A stretch of 64,000 bases of DNA, taken from Streptomyces xantholiticus (GTDB taxonomy: Bacteria; Actinomycetota; Actinomycetes; Streptomycetales; Streptomycetaceae). The position numbers and the translations under genes were made by a program. The stretch covers positions 106,217 to 170,216 of the forward strand of contig NZ_BMWB01000018.1 of NCBI RefSeq assembly GCF_014651015.1. The letters are read 5' to 3'. Below are positions 25,368 through 33,949 of this stretch, piece after piece. Positions within the stretch are counted from its first letter, which is position 1, and each line of letters starts with the position of its first letter. The notes beneath the pieces were generated by a model. It searched no databases. It saw only the letters and a list, made by a program, of their open reading frames with translations, and was not told where the DNA came from.

Positions 25368-25505
25368 GGCTGCACGGTAACCGGCCGATTGCTTCTGCAT
25401 CACTTCGCCCCCAGGCCGCATGGCGTACAGTCCGGACGCAATCAGCTTCACTCGTTCGGGTGAGTCCATTGACGTTCGACGTCGCGCACCAGGAAGGCAC
25501 AGCAG

Positions 25506-26378
25506 ATGGGTCGCCATCGGAAGAAGCGGGCGGGTCTGCCCGTACGCACCGGGCTGCTCGGGGCTTCTGCCGCCATGGCATTCGGCGCCGTGGCCGTGAC
25601 CACCGGCATCCTGCCGGGCGGCGACGACACGTACACCGTGGGCGCGGGCTCCGATCTGCAGACCGAGATGCGCAGCGAGGTGCCCTCTAGGCTGCAGGCG
25701 CAGGGCACTGCGAGCACCAAGCCGACGGCAAGCCCGTCCATCACCCCGAGCCGCAGCGCCACGCCGTCCGGGACGCCCTCGAAGCCGGCCTCGCCGAAGC
25801 CGTCGAAGACGGCCGAGAAGCCCAGGACGCCCGAGAAGCCCAGGGCGTCCAAGACGGCCACGCCGTCCAGGGAGACGACGAGGACCCCGGAGGCGAAGAA
25901 GCCGACCTCCGAACCGACCCGGGAGCCGACCCGTGAGGTGACGCGCACCCCGGAGCGCACCGTCGCTCCGTCGCGGTCGACCCCACCGGCCCCGTCGGCC
26001 GCCGCATCCGCCGAGGCCACGGTGATCGACATGGTCAATTCGGAGCGCGCCAAGGTGGGCTGCAGCCCGCTCAAGGCGAGCGGGGCGCTGTCCGATCTGG
26101 CCCGCGCTCACAGCAAGGACATGGCGGCGCGCGGCTTCTTCGACCACACCAACCCCGACGGCGAGACGCCGTGGGACCGTGCGGAGGAGGCCGGCGTGAG
26201 CGGTCTCGGCGGCGAGAACATAGCCCGCGGCCAGGCCGACGCCGAGGCGGTCATGGCTTCGTGGATGAACAGCGAGGGTCACCGCGCGAACATCCTCAAC
26301 TGCGACTTCACGACGCTGGGCGTCGGTGTGCACATGGGCGAGGGCGGCCCTTGGTGGACACAGAACTTCGGCTACTGA
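25506..26378 (+). CDS. Secreted CAP/SCP-domain protein
   Basis: 290 residues. A basic N-terminus and hydrophobic segment (about 13-36) form a signal peptide or anchor. A long Ser/Thr/Pro/Lys-rich linker (about 68-165), full of TPS and EKP repeats, leads to a C-terminal CAP domain. The domain carries LARAHSKDMAARGFFDHTN, GENIARG and WMNSEGHRANIL, the conserved family blocks with the metal-binding histidines. CAP proteins are extracellular and functionally diverse; the linker suggests the domain is held away from the wall. Followed by a hairpin. Confidence 0.9.
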   Translation: MGRHRKKRAGLPVRTGLLGASAAMAFGAVAVTTGILPGGDDTYTVGAGSDLQTEMRSEVPSRLQAQGTASTKPTASPSITPSRSATPSGTPSKPASPKPSKTAEKPRTPEKPRASKTATPSRETTRTPEAKKPTSEPTREPTREVTRTPERTVAPSRSTPPAPSAAASAEATVIDMVNSERAKVGCSPLKASGALSDLARAHSKDMAARGFFDHTNPDGETPWDRAEEAGVSGLGGENIARGQADAEAVMASWMNSEGHRANILNCDFTTLGVGVHMGEGGPWWTQNFGY

Positions 26379-26400
26379 GCCGCACCCGCGTTCCATGAGG

Positions 26401-26436
26401 AGGGCCCCGGTCACCTGAGGAGGTGGCCGGGGCCCT
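26401..26436. terminator. Bidirectional hairpin between CAP gene and fpg
   Basis: A 16-bp stem with one G-T pair (26401-26416 with 26421-26436) and a GAGG loop, between converging stops at 26378 and 26462. Confidence 0.85.
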
Positions 26437-26461
26437 CTGCGTGCACGGCCGCCTGACCGCC

Positions 26462-27322
26462 TCAGGAAGGAGTGCGCGGCACCCGTTGGCAGCGCGGGCA
26501 GAAGTAGCTGGACCGATTCATCCAGGGGCGGCGGCGCATCGCTGTGCCGCAGCGCCGGCAGGGCTCGTCCTCGCGCCCGTAGGCGTCGAGGGACCGGTCG
26601 AAGTAGCCGGACTCGCCGTTCACGTTGACGTACAGGCTGTCGAAGGTGGTGCCGCCGACAGCGAGGGCGGCCGTCATCACATCCCGCACGTGGCGCAGCA
26701 GTTCGGCGGAACGGGGGCGGGTGAGGGTCGCGGTGGGCCGCTCGTAGTGGATCCTGGCCCGCCACAGGGCCTCGTCCGCGTAGATGTTGCCGACGCCGCT
26801 GATCAGCGACTGGTCGAGCAGGGCACGCTTCACGGTGGTGCGACGTGCCCGGATCGCCGCCTGGAACGCCGCGTCGTCGAAGAGCGGGTCGAGCGGGTCG
26901 CGGGCGATGTGGGAGAGGACGTCGGGCAGACCGTCCGGGGCGTTCTCGTGCAGGGACAGACCGCCGAAGGTGCGCTGGTCGACGAAGCGCAGCTCGGTGC
27001 CGAGCGCGTCCGCGAAGCGGATGCGGATGCGCAGGTGCTTCTCGTCGGCCACGTCCTGCGGCTGCACGAGGAGCTGGCCGCTCATGCCGAGGTGGCCGAG
27101 GACCGAGGCGTCGGTGTCCGCGAGGGGCAGCCACAGGTACTTGCCGCGTCGGCAGGCGTCGCCCACGGTCCGGTCCCGCAGCCGCGCCGCGAAGTCCTCC
27201 GCGCCGGCCAGGTGCCGGCGGATCGCTCGCGGATGCAGCACCTGCACGTCGGCGATCGTGCGTCCGCTGACCCAGGTCTGCAGGCCACGGCGTACGACTT
27301 CGACCTCGGGCAGCTCGGGCAC
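26462..27322 (-). CDS. fpg: Formamidopyrimidine-DNA glycosylase
   Basis: 286-residue base-excision repair enzyme that removes 8-oxoguanine and formamidopyrimidines and cuts the backbone. The catalytic N-terminal proline follows the initiator in MPELPEVEVV. The H2TH region contains LLDQSLISGVGNIYADE. The C-terminal zinc finger is complete (CRRCGT ... RSSYFCPRCQ). The GTG at 27322 follows AGAAGGAG. A terminator after rnc separates it from that operon, so it is probably expressed on its own. Confidence 0.97.
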   Translation of the reverse strand: MPELPEVEVVRRGLQTWVSGRTIADVQVLHPRAIRRHLAGAEDFAARLRDRTVGDACRRGKYLWLPLADTDASVLGHLGMSGQLLVQPQDVADEKHLRIRIRFADALGTELRFVDQRTFGGLSLHENAPDGLPDVLSHIARDPLDPLFDDAAFQAAIRARRTTVKRALLDQSLISGVGNIYADEALWRARIHYERPTATLTRPRSAELLRHVRDVMTAALAVGGTTFDSLYVNVNGESGYFDRSLDAYGREDEPCRRCGTAMRRRPWMNRSSYFCPRCQRVPRTPS

Positions 27323-27399
27323 GGGTCTCCTTCTGCGGCTCGCCGGGGTGATGCCCGCAGCGTACCGCCGGGCGGCGGGGCGCCGACGGGCGGGAACAG

Positions 27400-27437
27400 C
27401 CCGTGCGACCCCTGCCAGAAGGCAGGGGTCGCACGGG
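27400..27437 (-). terminator. Terminator of the yceD-rpmF-rnc operon
   Basis: Perfect 17-bp stem (27400-27416 with 27421-27437) with an AGAA loop, 28 bp past the rnc stop. No U-run. Confidence 0.85.
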
Positions 27438-27465
27438 ACTGGTGCGGTTCGGCGGAGCGCCGGAC

Positions 27466-28287
27466 TCAGGCCGAGGCCCGGTCCGCCGGTGCCGGGGCGG
27501 AAGGGGCGTCGGCGTCCCCTTCGCCGGTGCCGGCCGCGTCGCTCGTGGCGGCGGCCTGGGCCGCTGCCACGCGCTGGTCCGCGGCGGTACGGATCTCCCG
27601 CCACGCGGACTCCGCCGCTTGCTGCTCCGCTTCCTTCTTGCTGCGGCCGGTGCCGGTGCCGTACGAGACACCACCGACGCGGGCGGCAGCAGTGAAGGTC
27701 TTCTCGTGGTCCGGTCCGGTCTCTGTGACCAGGTACTCCGGGACGCCGAGGCCCTCGGCCGCGGTGAGTTCCTGGAGGCTGGTCTTCCAGTCCAGGCCGG
27801 CGCCGAGGTTGGAGGACTTCTCGATCAGCGGGTCGAAGAGCCGGTGCACCAGCTCGGACGCCGCCTCCAGGCCCTGGTCGAGATAGACCGCGCCGATCAC
27901 CGCTTCGAGGGTGTCGGCAAGGATGGATGCCTTGTCCCGGCCTCCCGTGCCCTCTTCACCGCGGCCGAGCCGGATGAAGGAGCCGAGTTCGAGGCCGCGG
28001 CCGACCTCCGCCAGCGCACGCGAATTGACCACCGCGGCCCGCAGTTTGGCCAGCTGGCCTTCCGGCAGGTCGGGGTGGCTGCGGTACAGCGTGTCGGTGA
28101 CCACCAGGCCGAGCACGGAGTCCCCGAGGAACTCCAGGCGCTCGTTGGTGGGCAGACCGCCGTTCTCGTACGCGTACGAACGGTGGGTCAGTGCACGCAC
28201 CAGAAGGGCGGACTCGAGCTGGTACCCGAGCCGCCCTTCCAGAAGCGTGTGGGACGAGGCATTGTCCGTCTTGCTGGACTCAGACAT
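27466..28287 (-). CDS. rnc: Ribonuclease III (AbsB)
   Basis: 273-residue double-strand-specific endoribonuclease. The catalytic signature NERLEFLGDSVLG lies at residues 48-60, the second acidic cluster in DTLEAVIGAVYLD, and the dsRNA-binding domain (DWKTSLQELTAAEG ... AEQQAAESAW) fills about 170-245. A low-complexity Ala-rich tail follows. In S. coelicolor this gene is absB, needed globally for antibiotic production through mRNA processing. It lies 19 bp after rpmF. The ATG at 28287 was chosen over in-frame upstream sequence overlapping rpmF. Confidence 0.97.
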   Translation of the reverse strand: MSESSKTDNASSHTLLEGRLGYQLESALLVRALTHRSYAYENGGLPTNERLEFLGDSVLGLVVTDTLYRSHPDLPEGQLAKLRAAVVNSRALAEVGRGLELGSFIRLGRGEEGTGGRDKASILADTLEAVIGAVYLDQGLEAASELVHRLFDPLIEKSSNLGAGLDWKTSLQELTAAEGLGVPEYLVTETGPDHEKTFTAAARVGGVSYGTGTGRSKKEAEQQAAESAWREIRTAADQRVAAAQAAATSDAAGTGEGDADAPSAPAPADRASA

Positions 28288-28306
28288 CGCGCCTCTCACC
28301 AGCCGC

Positions 28307-28480
28307 TCAGACCTCGAGGACCTGGCGCTTGTTGTAGGTGCCGCAGCTGGGGCACGCGATGTGCTGCTGCTTCGGCTCCTGGCAACGCTCACACGAAACC
28401 AGGGTGGGGACCGCAGCCTTCCACTGCGACCGGCGGTGGCGCGTGTTGCTGCGCGACATCTTCCGCTTCGGAACAGCCAC
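28307..28480 (-). CDS. rpmF: 50S ribosomal protein L32 (zinc-binding form)
   Basis: 57-residue L32 beginning MAVPKRKMSRSNTRHRRSQW. Four cysteines (30, 33, 43, 46) make this the zinc-binding C+ form. GTG start two bases after the yceD stop, with an AGGAGAAG site inside the end of yceD. The yceD-rpmF-rnc order is conserved in actinobacteria. Confidence 0.96.
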   Translation of the reverse strand: MAVPKRKMSRSNTRHRRSQWKAAVPTLVSCERCQEPKQQHIACPSCGTYNKRQVLEV

Positions 28481-28482
28481 GG

Positions 28483-29082
28483 CTACTTCTCCTGCTTCTC
28501 GTCGACGCCCACTTCGGCGCCGCCCATGTTGTCCTTCTCGCCGTCCTGAATGGTCTCGGCGAGTCCCTGCAGTGCCGCCCAACGGATGTCGACGGCGTCG
28601 TGGTGGTGGTCCGGGTTCTCGTCCAGCCTGATCCCGCAGTCGGGGCACAGGCCGGCACAGGTCTCCCGGCACACCGGCTGCATCGGCAGTGCGAGCACCA
28701 CCGCATCACGCAGCACGGGCTCGAGGTCGAACATGCCGTCCTCGAGGAAGAGCCTGTCCTCGTCCTCTTCGCCGTCGACGGGCTCCGCGGTGCGGCCCCT
28801 GTCGTCGGCGTCGGGGTACGTGAACAACTCCTGGAAGTCCGCGGCGACCTCATGGCGCAGCGGCTCCAGACACCTTACGCACTCCCCCTCGGCGCTCGCA
28901 CGGGCGGTGCCTGTGACGAGCACCCCTTCCATGACGGACTCGAGGCGGAGGTCCAGCTCGACCGGCGCGCCCTGCGGCACACCGATGACATCGGCGATGC
29001 CGAAGTCCTTGGGAGCGTCCACCGTGCGGGAGAGCCGCTGGAGCGCACCGGGTCGCCGTCCCAGCTCGTGCGTGTCGAACAC
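28483..29082 (-). CDS. YceD/DUF177 family protein (L32-linked)
   Basis: 199 residues from the first conventional start (GTG at 29082). The family occurs immediately before rpmF in most bacteria and is linked to rRNA accumulation or L32 expression. Cysteine pairs at ECVRCLEPL and CRETCAGLCPDCG suggest metal binding. An acidic stretch (GEEDEDRLFLEDGM) is typical. In-frame sequence before the GTG reads STRLDHRNPLV, which matches the family N-terminus, so translation may begin at a CTG at 29115 instead (see finding). Confidence 0.9.
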   Translation of the reverse strand: MFDTHELGRRPGALQRLSRTVDAPKDFGIADVIGVPQGAPVELDLRLESVMEGVLVTGTARASAEGECVRCLEPLRHEVAADFQELFTYPDADDRGRTAEPVDGEEDEDRLFLEDGMFDLEPVLRDAVVLALPMQPVCRETCAGLCPDCGIRLDENPDHHHDAVDIRWAALQGLAETIQDGEKDNMGGAEVGVDEKQEK

Positions 29083-29250
29083 GAGGGGGTTGCGATGGTC
29101 GAGGCGCGTACTCAGGGGTCTGCCTGCTTTCGGTTCGTGGGGAGGGCCGTCCCGGTTCGCGGGGCGAAGCGGACAGCCGGGATCGCGGAGCTACGCGCGA
29201 CCGAAGAACCAGGGTACTTCAACAGCCGCGATAGACCCAATCCGGGCCGC

Positions 29251-30339
29251 TCAGCGCCCTTGTTCGTACCGGTTGAGCTGCTCGAGGTCGATCATGCTGG
29301 TGTCGAACAGGCTGGTCTCGTCCAACGCCGCCGCCTGCTGGGCCTGCGGCTGGTGCTGCGGCGGGGCGGGCGGCTGCGGCGGGACGGGCGGCTGCGGCTG
29401 TCCGTAGGTGTACGCGTCCTGGTGTCCGTACTGACCGTAGACCTGCTCCTGGCCGCCGTAGCCCCCGGCCGCGTAGGGGTCGGGCTGCTGGTAGCCCGCG
29501 TACGCCTCCTGCGGCTGGTACGTGTAGGGGTCCGGCTGGGCGGGGATCTGCGGCTCGGGCTGCGGCGGCCGGTAGACGTAGGCGTCCTGCTGCTCGCGCT
29601 CCGGGGCCGGGTCGGCGAGTTCCGCCAGACCGGCGAGGTAGTCCGCGTCGCTCGTGTGCTGGTGGCCGCCGGCGGCGTCCTGGGCGGCCATGTGCGCGCC
29701 GAGGTCGTCGGTGGCGATGCGCCCGTGCAGCTTCTGTCGGCCGCGGCCGACCGCCTCGAGCGTCTTGGAGAGTACCGCCTCGAAGGCTCCGAGCTTGGCG
29801 TCGACGTACTGATCGGCCCGCTGGATGAGCGTCTGCGGGTCGCTGCTGTGCTCCGGCGCGTCCTCGTCCGCGTATCCCTGCTCGTCGAGGCCGGGGCCCC
29901 GGCCGAGGAGCTTCTCGCGGCCGCGGTCGACGGAGCCGATGGTCTTGTTGAGGACGACCTCGAAGTTGGCGAGCTTGGAGTCGACGTAGTCGTCGGCCTC
30001 CGCCCGGATCTCCTCGGCCTCGCGGCGGGCTTCGGCGAGGATGCGGTCCGCCTCGTCCTGGGACTGGCGGGCGACCTGGGTGTCGGAGATCAGGGAGCCG
30101 CGCTCGGCGTGGGCGGACTCGATGATCCGCTCGGCCTCCCGGCGGGCCTGCTCGACCATCTCCTCACGGCCGCCGATGAGCTCCTGGGCCTGGGCCAGGG
30201 AGCCGGGCAGCGCCTCGCGGACCTCTTCGAGCATGGCGAGCAGCTCGGCGCGGTTGACCACGCAGGACGCCGACATGGGCATGGAGCGGGCGCTCTGGAC
30301 CGCTTCGACGATCTCGTCGAGCTTCTTCTGCACGTCCAC
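29251..30339 (-). CDS. DivIVA / F0-b-like coiled-coil protein
   Basis: 362-residue filament-like cytoplasmic protein. A DivIVA-like N-terminus (residues 1-60) leads into a charged coiled coil (about 60-115, QARREAERIIESAH). Two near-identical modules follow: residues 115-147 and 175-207, both of the form D-x-YVD-(S/A)-KL ... RG(R)xKLxGR. The C-terminal 140 residues are rich in Gln, Pro and Tyr, and the end (SLFDTSMIDLEQLNRYEQGR) is conserved in Streptomyces. Members are usually annotated as cell-division initiation or ATP synthase b-like proteins; a role in polar growth scaffolding is plausible but unproven. GTG start. Confidence 0.85.
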   Translation of the reverse strand: MDVQKKLDEIVEAVQSARSMPMSASCVVNRAELLAMLEEVREALPGSLAQAQELIGGREEMVEQARREAERIIESAHAERGSLISDTQVARQSQDEADRILAEARREAEEIRAEADDYVDSKLANFEVVLNKTIGSVDRGREKLLGRGPGLDEQGYADEDAPEHSSDPQTLIQRADQYVDAKLGAFEAVLSKTLEAVGRGRQKLHGRIATDDLGAHMAAQDAAGGHQHTSDADYLAGLAELADPAPEREQQDAYVYRPPQPEPQIPAQPDPYTYQPQEAYAGYQQPDPYAAGGYGGQEQVYGQYGHQDAYTYGQPQPPVPPQPPAPPQHQPQAQQAAALDETSLFDTSMIDLEQLNRYEQGR

Positions 30340-30373
30340 CGTGGTTCGCCACTCTCTACTGCGGATTGTCAGA

Positions 30374-30412
30374 CGGACGGGGACGACTGTACGGGCAGTC
30401 CGGGGCCGTCCG
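30374..30412 (-). terminator. Hairpin downstream of coaD
   Basis: Outer stem CGGACGG/CCGTCCG (30374-30380 with 30406-30412) encloses an inner GACTG/CAGTC hairpin (30385-30389 with 30396-30400), 24 bp past the coaD stop. No T-run; likely terminator. Confidence 0.65.
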
Positions 30413-30435
30413 ACACCGGGTGACGGATTGTCAGC

Positions 30436-30948
30436 TCAGCCCTTCTCCGCGAGCCGCCGGACCAGCGCCCGGTGGACCGTCGCCGGGAGCAGGTGGGAGA
30501 CGTCGCCGCCCCAGGCCGCAACCTCCTTGACCAGACTGGAGGAGAGGAAGCTGTAGGTCGGGTTGGTGGGGACGAACAGCGTCTCCACGCCCGAGAGGCC
30601 GTTGTTCATCTGGGCCATCTGCAGCTCGTAGTCGAAGTCGCTGACGGCGCGCAGCCCCTTGACGATGGCGGGGATGTCACGCTCCTTGCAGAAGTCGACG
30701 AGAAGCCCGTGGTGGGACTCCACCACGACGTTCCCGTACTCGCCGGTGACCTCGCGGATCATCTCGATCCGCTCGGCGACCGTGAACAGTCCCTGCTTGG
30801 ACTTGTTGATCATCACCGCGACATGTACGACGTCGTACAGCTTGGAGGCGCGGGCGATGATGTCGAGGTGTCCGTTGGTGATGGGGTCGAACGACCCGGG
30901 ACAGACTGCGCGGCGCAACTGAAGTCCCTCGCTCTCCGGTCCGGTCAT
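30436..30948 (-). CDS. coaD: Phosphopantetheine adenylyltransferase
   Basis: Catalyses the fourth step of coenzyme A synthesis (phosphopantetheine + ATP to dephospho-CoA). The nucleotidyltransferase box PGSFDPITNGHLDII carries the HxGH-like T/H motif, and NPTYSFLSSSLVKEV is the second ATP-binding segment. The ATG at 30948 overlaps the rsmD stop (ATGA) and gives 170 residues. A TTG at 30918 with a GAGGG site 8 bases upstream would give a 160-residue protein beginning MRRAVCPGSFDP, the usual length. Either start may be used. End of the recG-rsmD-coaD set. Confidence 0.95.
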   Translation of the reverse strand: MTGPESEGLQLRRAVCPGSFDPITNGHLDIIARASKLYDVVHVAVMINKSKQGLFTVAERIEMIREVTGEYGNVVVESHHGLLVDFCKERDIPAIVKGLRAVSDFDYELQMAQMNNGLSGVETLFVPTNPTYSFLSSSLVKEVAAWGGDVSHLLPATVHRALVRRLAEKG

Positions 30949-31529
30949 GGTGCGTCTTCGCACGTAGCGGCGGCGCGACCGTACCAAAGCGTCCCCTCGC
31001 CGTAGCGACGGGCCCGCAATGGCGTGAAGCCCTCTGGCCACTTGAATTCTCCGCCTCTGGTGCTGCGCTCCACGGTGACGAGAGCATCGCCGGTGAGCCA
31101 GCCCTGAAGGCGGAGTGTGAGCAGGATCTCGCGAAGATCGTCATCGGTGACGGCGTACGGCGGGTCGAGGAAGACCACGTCGTAGGGGCCGTCCGGCGCC
31201 GGACCCGTGACGATCTGTTCCGCTTTGCCGCTGCGGACCTCCGCCCCGGGCAGGCCGAGCGCCCGCACGTTCTCCCGCACGACGCGGGCCGCACGGGCGT
31301 CGGCCTCGACCAGCAGGGCGTGGGACGCGCCGCGGGACAGCGCCTCCAGGCCGACGGCGCCGGAACCCGCGTACAGATCGGCGACACGGATGCCCTCGAG
31401 GGAGCCGAGCTGGGACTCCCAGCTGGAGAACAGCCCTTCCCGGGCACGGTCGGACGTGGGTCGGGTGCCGGTGCCGGGCGGGACGGCGAGGCGGCGTCCG
31501 CCGGCGGCGCCGGCGATCACGCGGGTCAT
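30945..31529 (-). CDS. rsmD: 16S rRNA (guanine966-N2)-methyltransferase RsmD
   Basis: 194-residue SAM-dependent methyltransferase of the small-subunit rRNA. Visible are the N-terminal VIAGAAGGRRLAVPPG, RPTSDRAREGLFS, motif I DLYAGSGAVGLEALSRGA, and the catalytic DPPY in VFLDPPYAV. It starts at the ATG at 31529, 64 bp after recG, and overlaps coaD by four bases. The rsmD-coaD pair is widely conserved. Confidence 0.96.
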   Translation of the reverse strand: MTRVIAGAAGGRRLAVPPGTGTRPTSDRAREGLFSSWESQLGSLEGIRVADLYAGSGAVGLEALSRGASHALLVEADARAARVVRENVRALGLPGAEVRSGKAEQIVTGPAPDGPYDVVFLDPPYAVTDDDLREILLTLRLQGWLTGDALVTVERSTRGGEFKWPEGFTPLRARRYGEGTLWYGRAAATCEDAP

Positions 31530-31593
31530 GAAGGGCCTCTCTGCCTCTCGGTGCGGGCTGATGTGTCTGCACGGGCTGACGTGCCCAAGTCTC

Positions 31594-33783
31594 TCAGCCC
31601 TTGTCGAGGTACTGCTCGCGCTCCTTGTCCAGCAGGGCGTCCAGTGCGATGCGCAGCTCGGGCAGCTGCTCGAGCTCCGGGTCGGCGGCGACGACCGCGA
31701 CCGCCTCCTCGCGGGCCGCGGCGATGACCTCCTCGTCGTCGATGACGGCCAGCATCCGCAGCGAGGAGCGCACACCGGACTGAGCCTGGCCCAGAACATC
31801 GCCCTCACGGCGCTGTTCGAGGTCGATACGGGAGAGCTCGAAGCCGTCGAGTGTGGAGGCGACCGCTGTCAGGCGCTGACGCGCCGGGGCGGCCTCCGGC
31901 ATCTCGGTGACGAGCAGGCACAGTCCGGGGGCCGAGCCGCGGCCGACGCGGCCGCGCAGCTGGTGGAGCTGCGAGACGCCGAACCGGTCGGCGTCCATGA
32001 TCACCATGGCGGTGGCGTTGGGCACGTTCACCCCGACCTCGATGACGGTGGTGGCCACGAGGACGTGCACCTCCCCCGCGGCGAAGCGGCGCATCACGTC
32101 GTCCTTGTCGTCGGGCTGCATACGCCCGTGCAGAACCTCGACGCACAGGCCGCTCAGGGGGCCCTTGGCGAGCTGGTCCGCGACATCGAGGACGGCGAGC
32201 GGCGGGCGTTTCTCCGCCTCGTCCTCCACCGACTTCTTCCTCGGCTTCTCGTCCTCCGCGTCACCGATCCGGGGGCACACCACATAGCCCTGGTGGCCGT
32301 TCTCCACCTCTTCGCGCACCCTCTGCCAGGCGCGGGTCAGGAAGTGCGGCTTGTCCGCGGCCGGCACCACATGGCTGGCGATCGGGGAGCGGCCGGCGGG
32401 CAGCTGGTCCAGGACGGACGTCTCCAGGTCACCGAAGACGGTCATCGCGACCGTACGCGGAATGGGAGTGGCGGTCATGACCAGCAGATGCGGCGGCTGC
32501 TTGCCCTTCGAGCGAAGAGCGTCGCGCTGCTCCACGCCGAAGCGGTGCTGCTCGTCGACCACGACGAGCCCCAGATCGTGGAACTGCACCTTGTCCTCGA
32601 TCAGGGCATGCGTGCCGATGACGATGCCCGCCTCACCGGTCACCAGGTCGAGCAGCGCCTGGCGACGGGCCGCGACACCCATGGAGCCGGTGAGCAGCAC
32701 GACCTTGGTGCCCTGCTCGGCTCCACCCAGCATGCCGCCTTCGGCGAGCTCGCCCATCATCTCGGTGATCGAGCGGTGGTGCTGTTGGGCCAGGACCTCG
32801 GTGGGTGCCAGCATCGCCGCCTGGCCGCCCGCGTCGACGACGGCGAGCATCGCCCGCAGGGCGACCAGCGTCTTGCCCGAACCCACTTCGCCCTGGAGGA
32901 GGCGGTGCATCGGATGCTCGGTGGCCAGGTCGTCGAAGATCTCCTTGCTGACCGACTGCTGGCCTTCCGTGAGCGTGAAGGGCAGCTTGGCGTCGAAGGC
33001 GTCGAGAAGTCCGCCGGGGACGGGCCGGCGGACCGCCGCGGGCAGCTGGGTGTCCGCGAAACGGCGGCGGGCCAGGGCGACCTGGAGGACGAACGCCTCG
33101 TCCCACTTGAGCCGTTCCCGCGCCTCGGCGATGTCCGCCTTGGTGCGCGGCCGGTGGATCTTCCGCAGGGCGTCGGGCAGCGTCGTCATGCCACGGCCCT
33201 CGCGCAGCGCGGGGGGCAGCGGGTCCGCGGCGTCGACGGCCCGGTCCAGCACCGCGTCCACCGCCTTGGCGATCTTCCACGACTCGAGCTGCTTGCAGGC
33301 CGGGTAGATCGGGATCAGCTGGTTGGCGAAGGCGTCCACGGCGTCGGCCGCGCTCGCGCCGCCGGTCAGCGGCTCGTACGCGGGGTGGGAGAGCTGCAGC
33401 TTGCGGTTGAAGACGGACACCTTGCCGGCGAACATCGCGCGGGTGCCCGGCAGCAGGTCCCCCAGTGGTTTGTGGACGCCCTTGCCGAAGAAGACCAGCT
33501 GGAGCCGGCCGCTGCCGTCGGTGATCGTCACTTCCAGGCGGCGGCCCCGGCCCTGGTTGAAGGTGTGGATCCGCGCGTCGGCGACCTGGGCCACCACCGT
33601 GACGTGCTCGTCGAGCGGCAGCTCCGACAGGGCGGTCAGCTCGCCGCGCTCCGCGTACCGCCGAGGGTAGTGGTGCAGCAGATCACCGAGGGTGTGCAGA
33701 TCGAGGTGCTCGGCCATCACCTTCGCGGTGGCGGCGCCGAGCGTCTTCTTGAGGGGTTCGTCGAGCGCGGGCACGCGTTCCAT
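31594..33783 (-). CDS. recG: ATP-dependent DNA helicase RecG
   Basis: 729-residue helicase that regresses stalled replication forks and branch-migrates Holliday junctions. It has the N-terminal wedge/OB domain, Walker A GEVGSGKTLVALRAML near residues 297-312, a DEQH box (VVVDEQHRFGV near 405-412), and the C-terminal helicase motifs VIMDADRFGVSQLHQLRGRVGRG. The ATG at 33783 was chosen; an in-frame GTG five codons upstream is possible. Divergent from the Hsp90-like gene across 166 bp. Confidence 0.97.
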   Translation of the reverse strand: MERVPALDEPLKKTLGAATAKVMAEHLDLHTLGDLLHHYPRRYAERGELTALSELPLDEHVTVVAQVADARIHTFNQGRGRRLEVTITDGSGRLQLVFFGKGVHKPLGDLLPGTRAMFAGKVSVFNRKLQLSHPAYEPLTGGASAADAVDAFANQLIPIYPACKQLESWKIAKAVDAVLDRAVDAADPLPPALREGRGMTTLPDALRKIHRPRTKADIAEARERLKWDEAFVLQVALARRRFADTQLPAAVRRPVPGGLLDAFDAKLPFTLTEGQQSVSKEIFDDLATEHPMHRLLQGEVGSGKTLVALRAMLAVVDAGGQAAMLAPTEVLAQQHHRSITEMMGELAEGGMLGGAEQGTKVVLLTGSMGVAARRQALLDLVTGEAGIVIGTHALIEDKVQFHDLGLVVVDEQHRFGVEQRDALRSKGKQPPHLLVMTATPIPRTVAMTVFGDLETSVLDQLPAGRSPIASHVVPAADKPHFLTRAWQRVREEVENGHQGYVVCPRIGDAEDEKPRKKSVEDEAEKRPPLAVLDVADQLAKGPLSGLCVEVLHGRMQPDDKDDVMRRFAAGEVHVLVATTVIEVGVNVPNATAMVIMDADRFGVSQLHQLRGRVGRGSAPGLCLLVTEMPEAAPARQRLTAVASTLDGFELSRIDLEQRREGDVLGQAQSGVRSSLRMLAVIDDEEVIAAAREEAVAVVAADPELEQLPELRIALDALLDKEREQYLDKG

Positions 33784-33949
33784 TGCACACCACTCCACCG
33801 ACAGTCGTCGCACACCTGTTGATAACTCCTGGTCAAGGCGGCGCCGCGAGTTCTACCATGACCCCTCCCCCACCCCTCCTCCGCGATCACCGCCCCCACG
33901 GGATCGCCCGACCCGCGCCGTCGCCCGACCCCCCACCGGCGCAGCGACG

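Noticed and set aside
30362..30434. 11-base direct repeat CGGATTGTCAG at 30362 and 30424
   Set aside because: One copy overlaps the coaD stop and the repeat is short; likely chance, although it frames the putative terminator.
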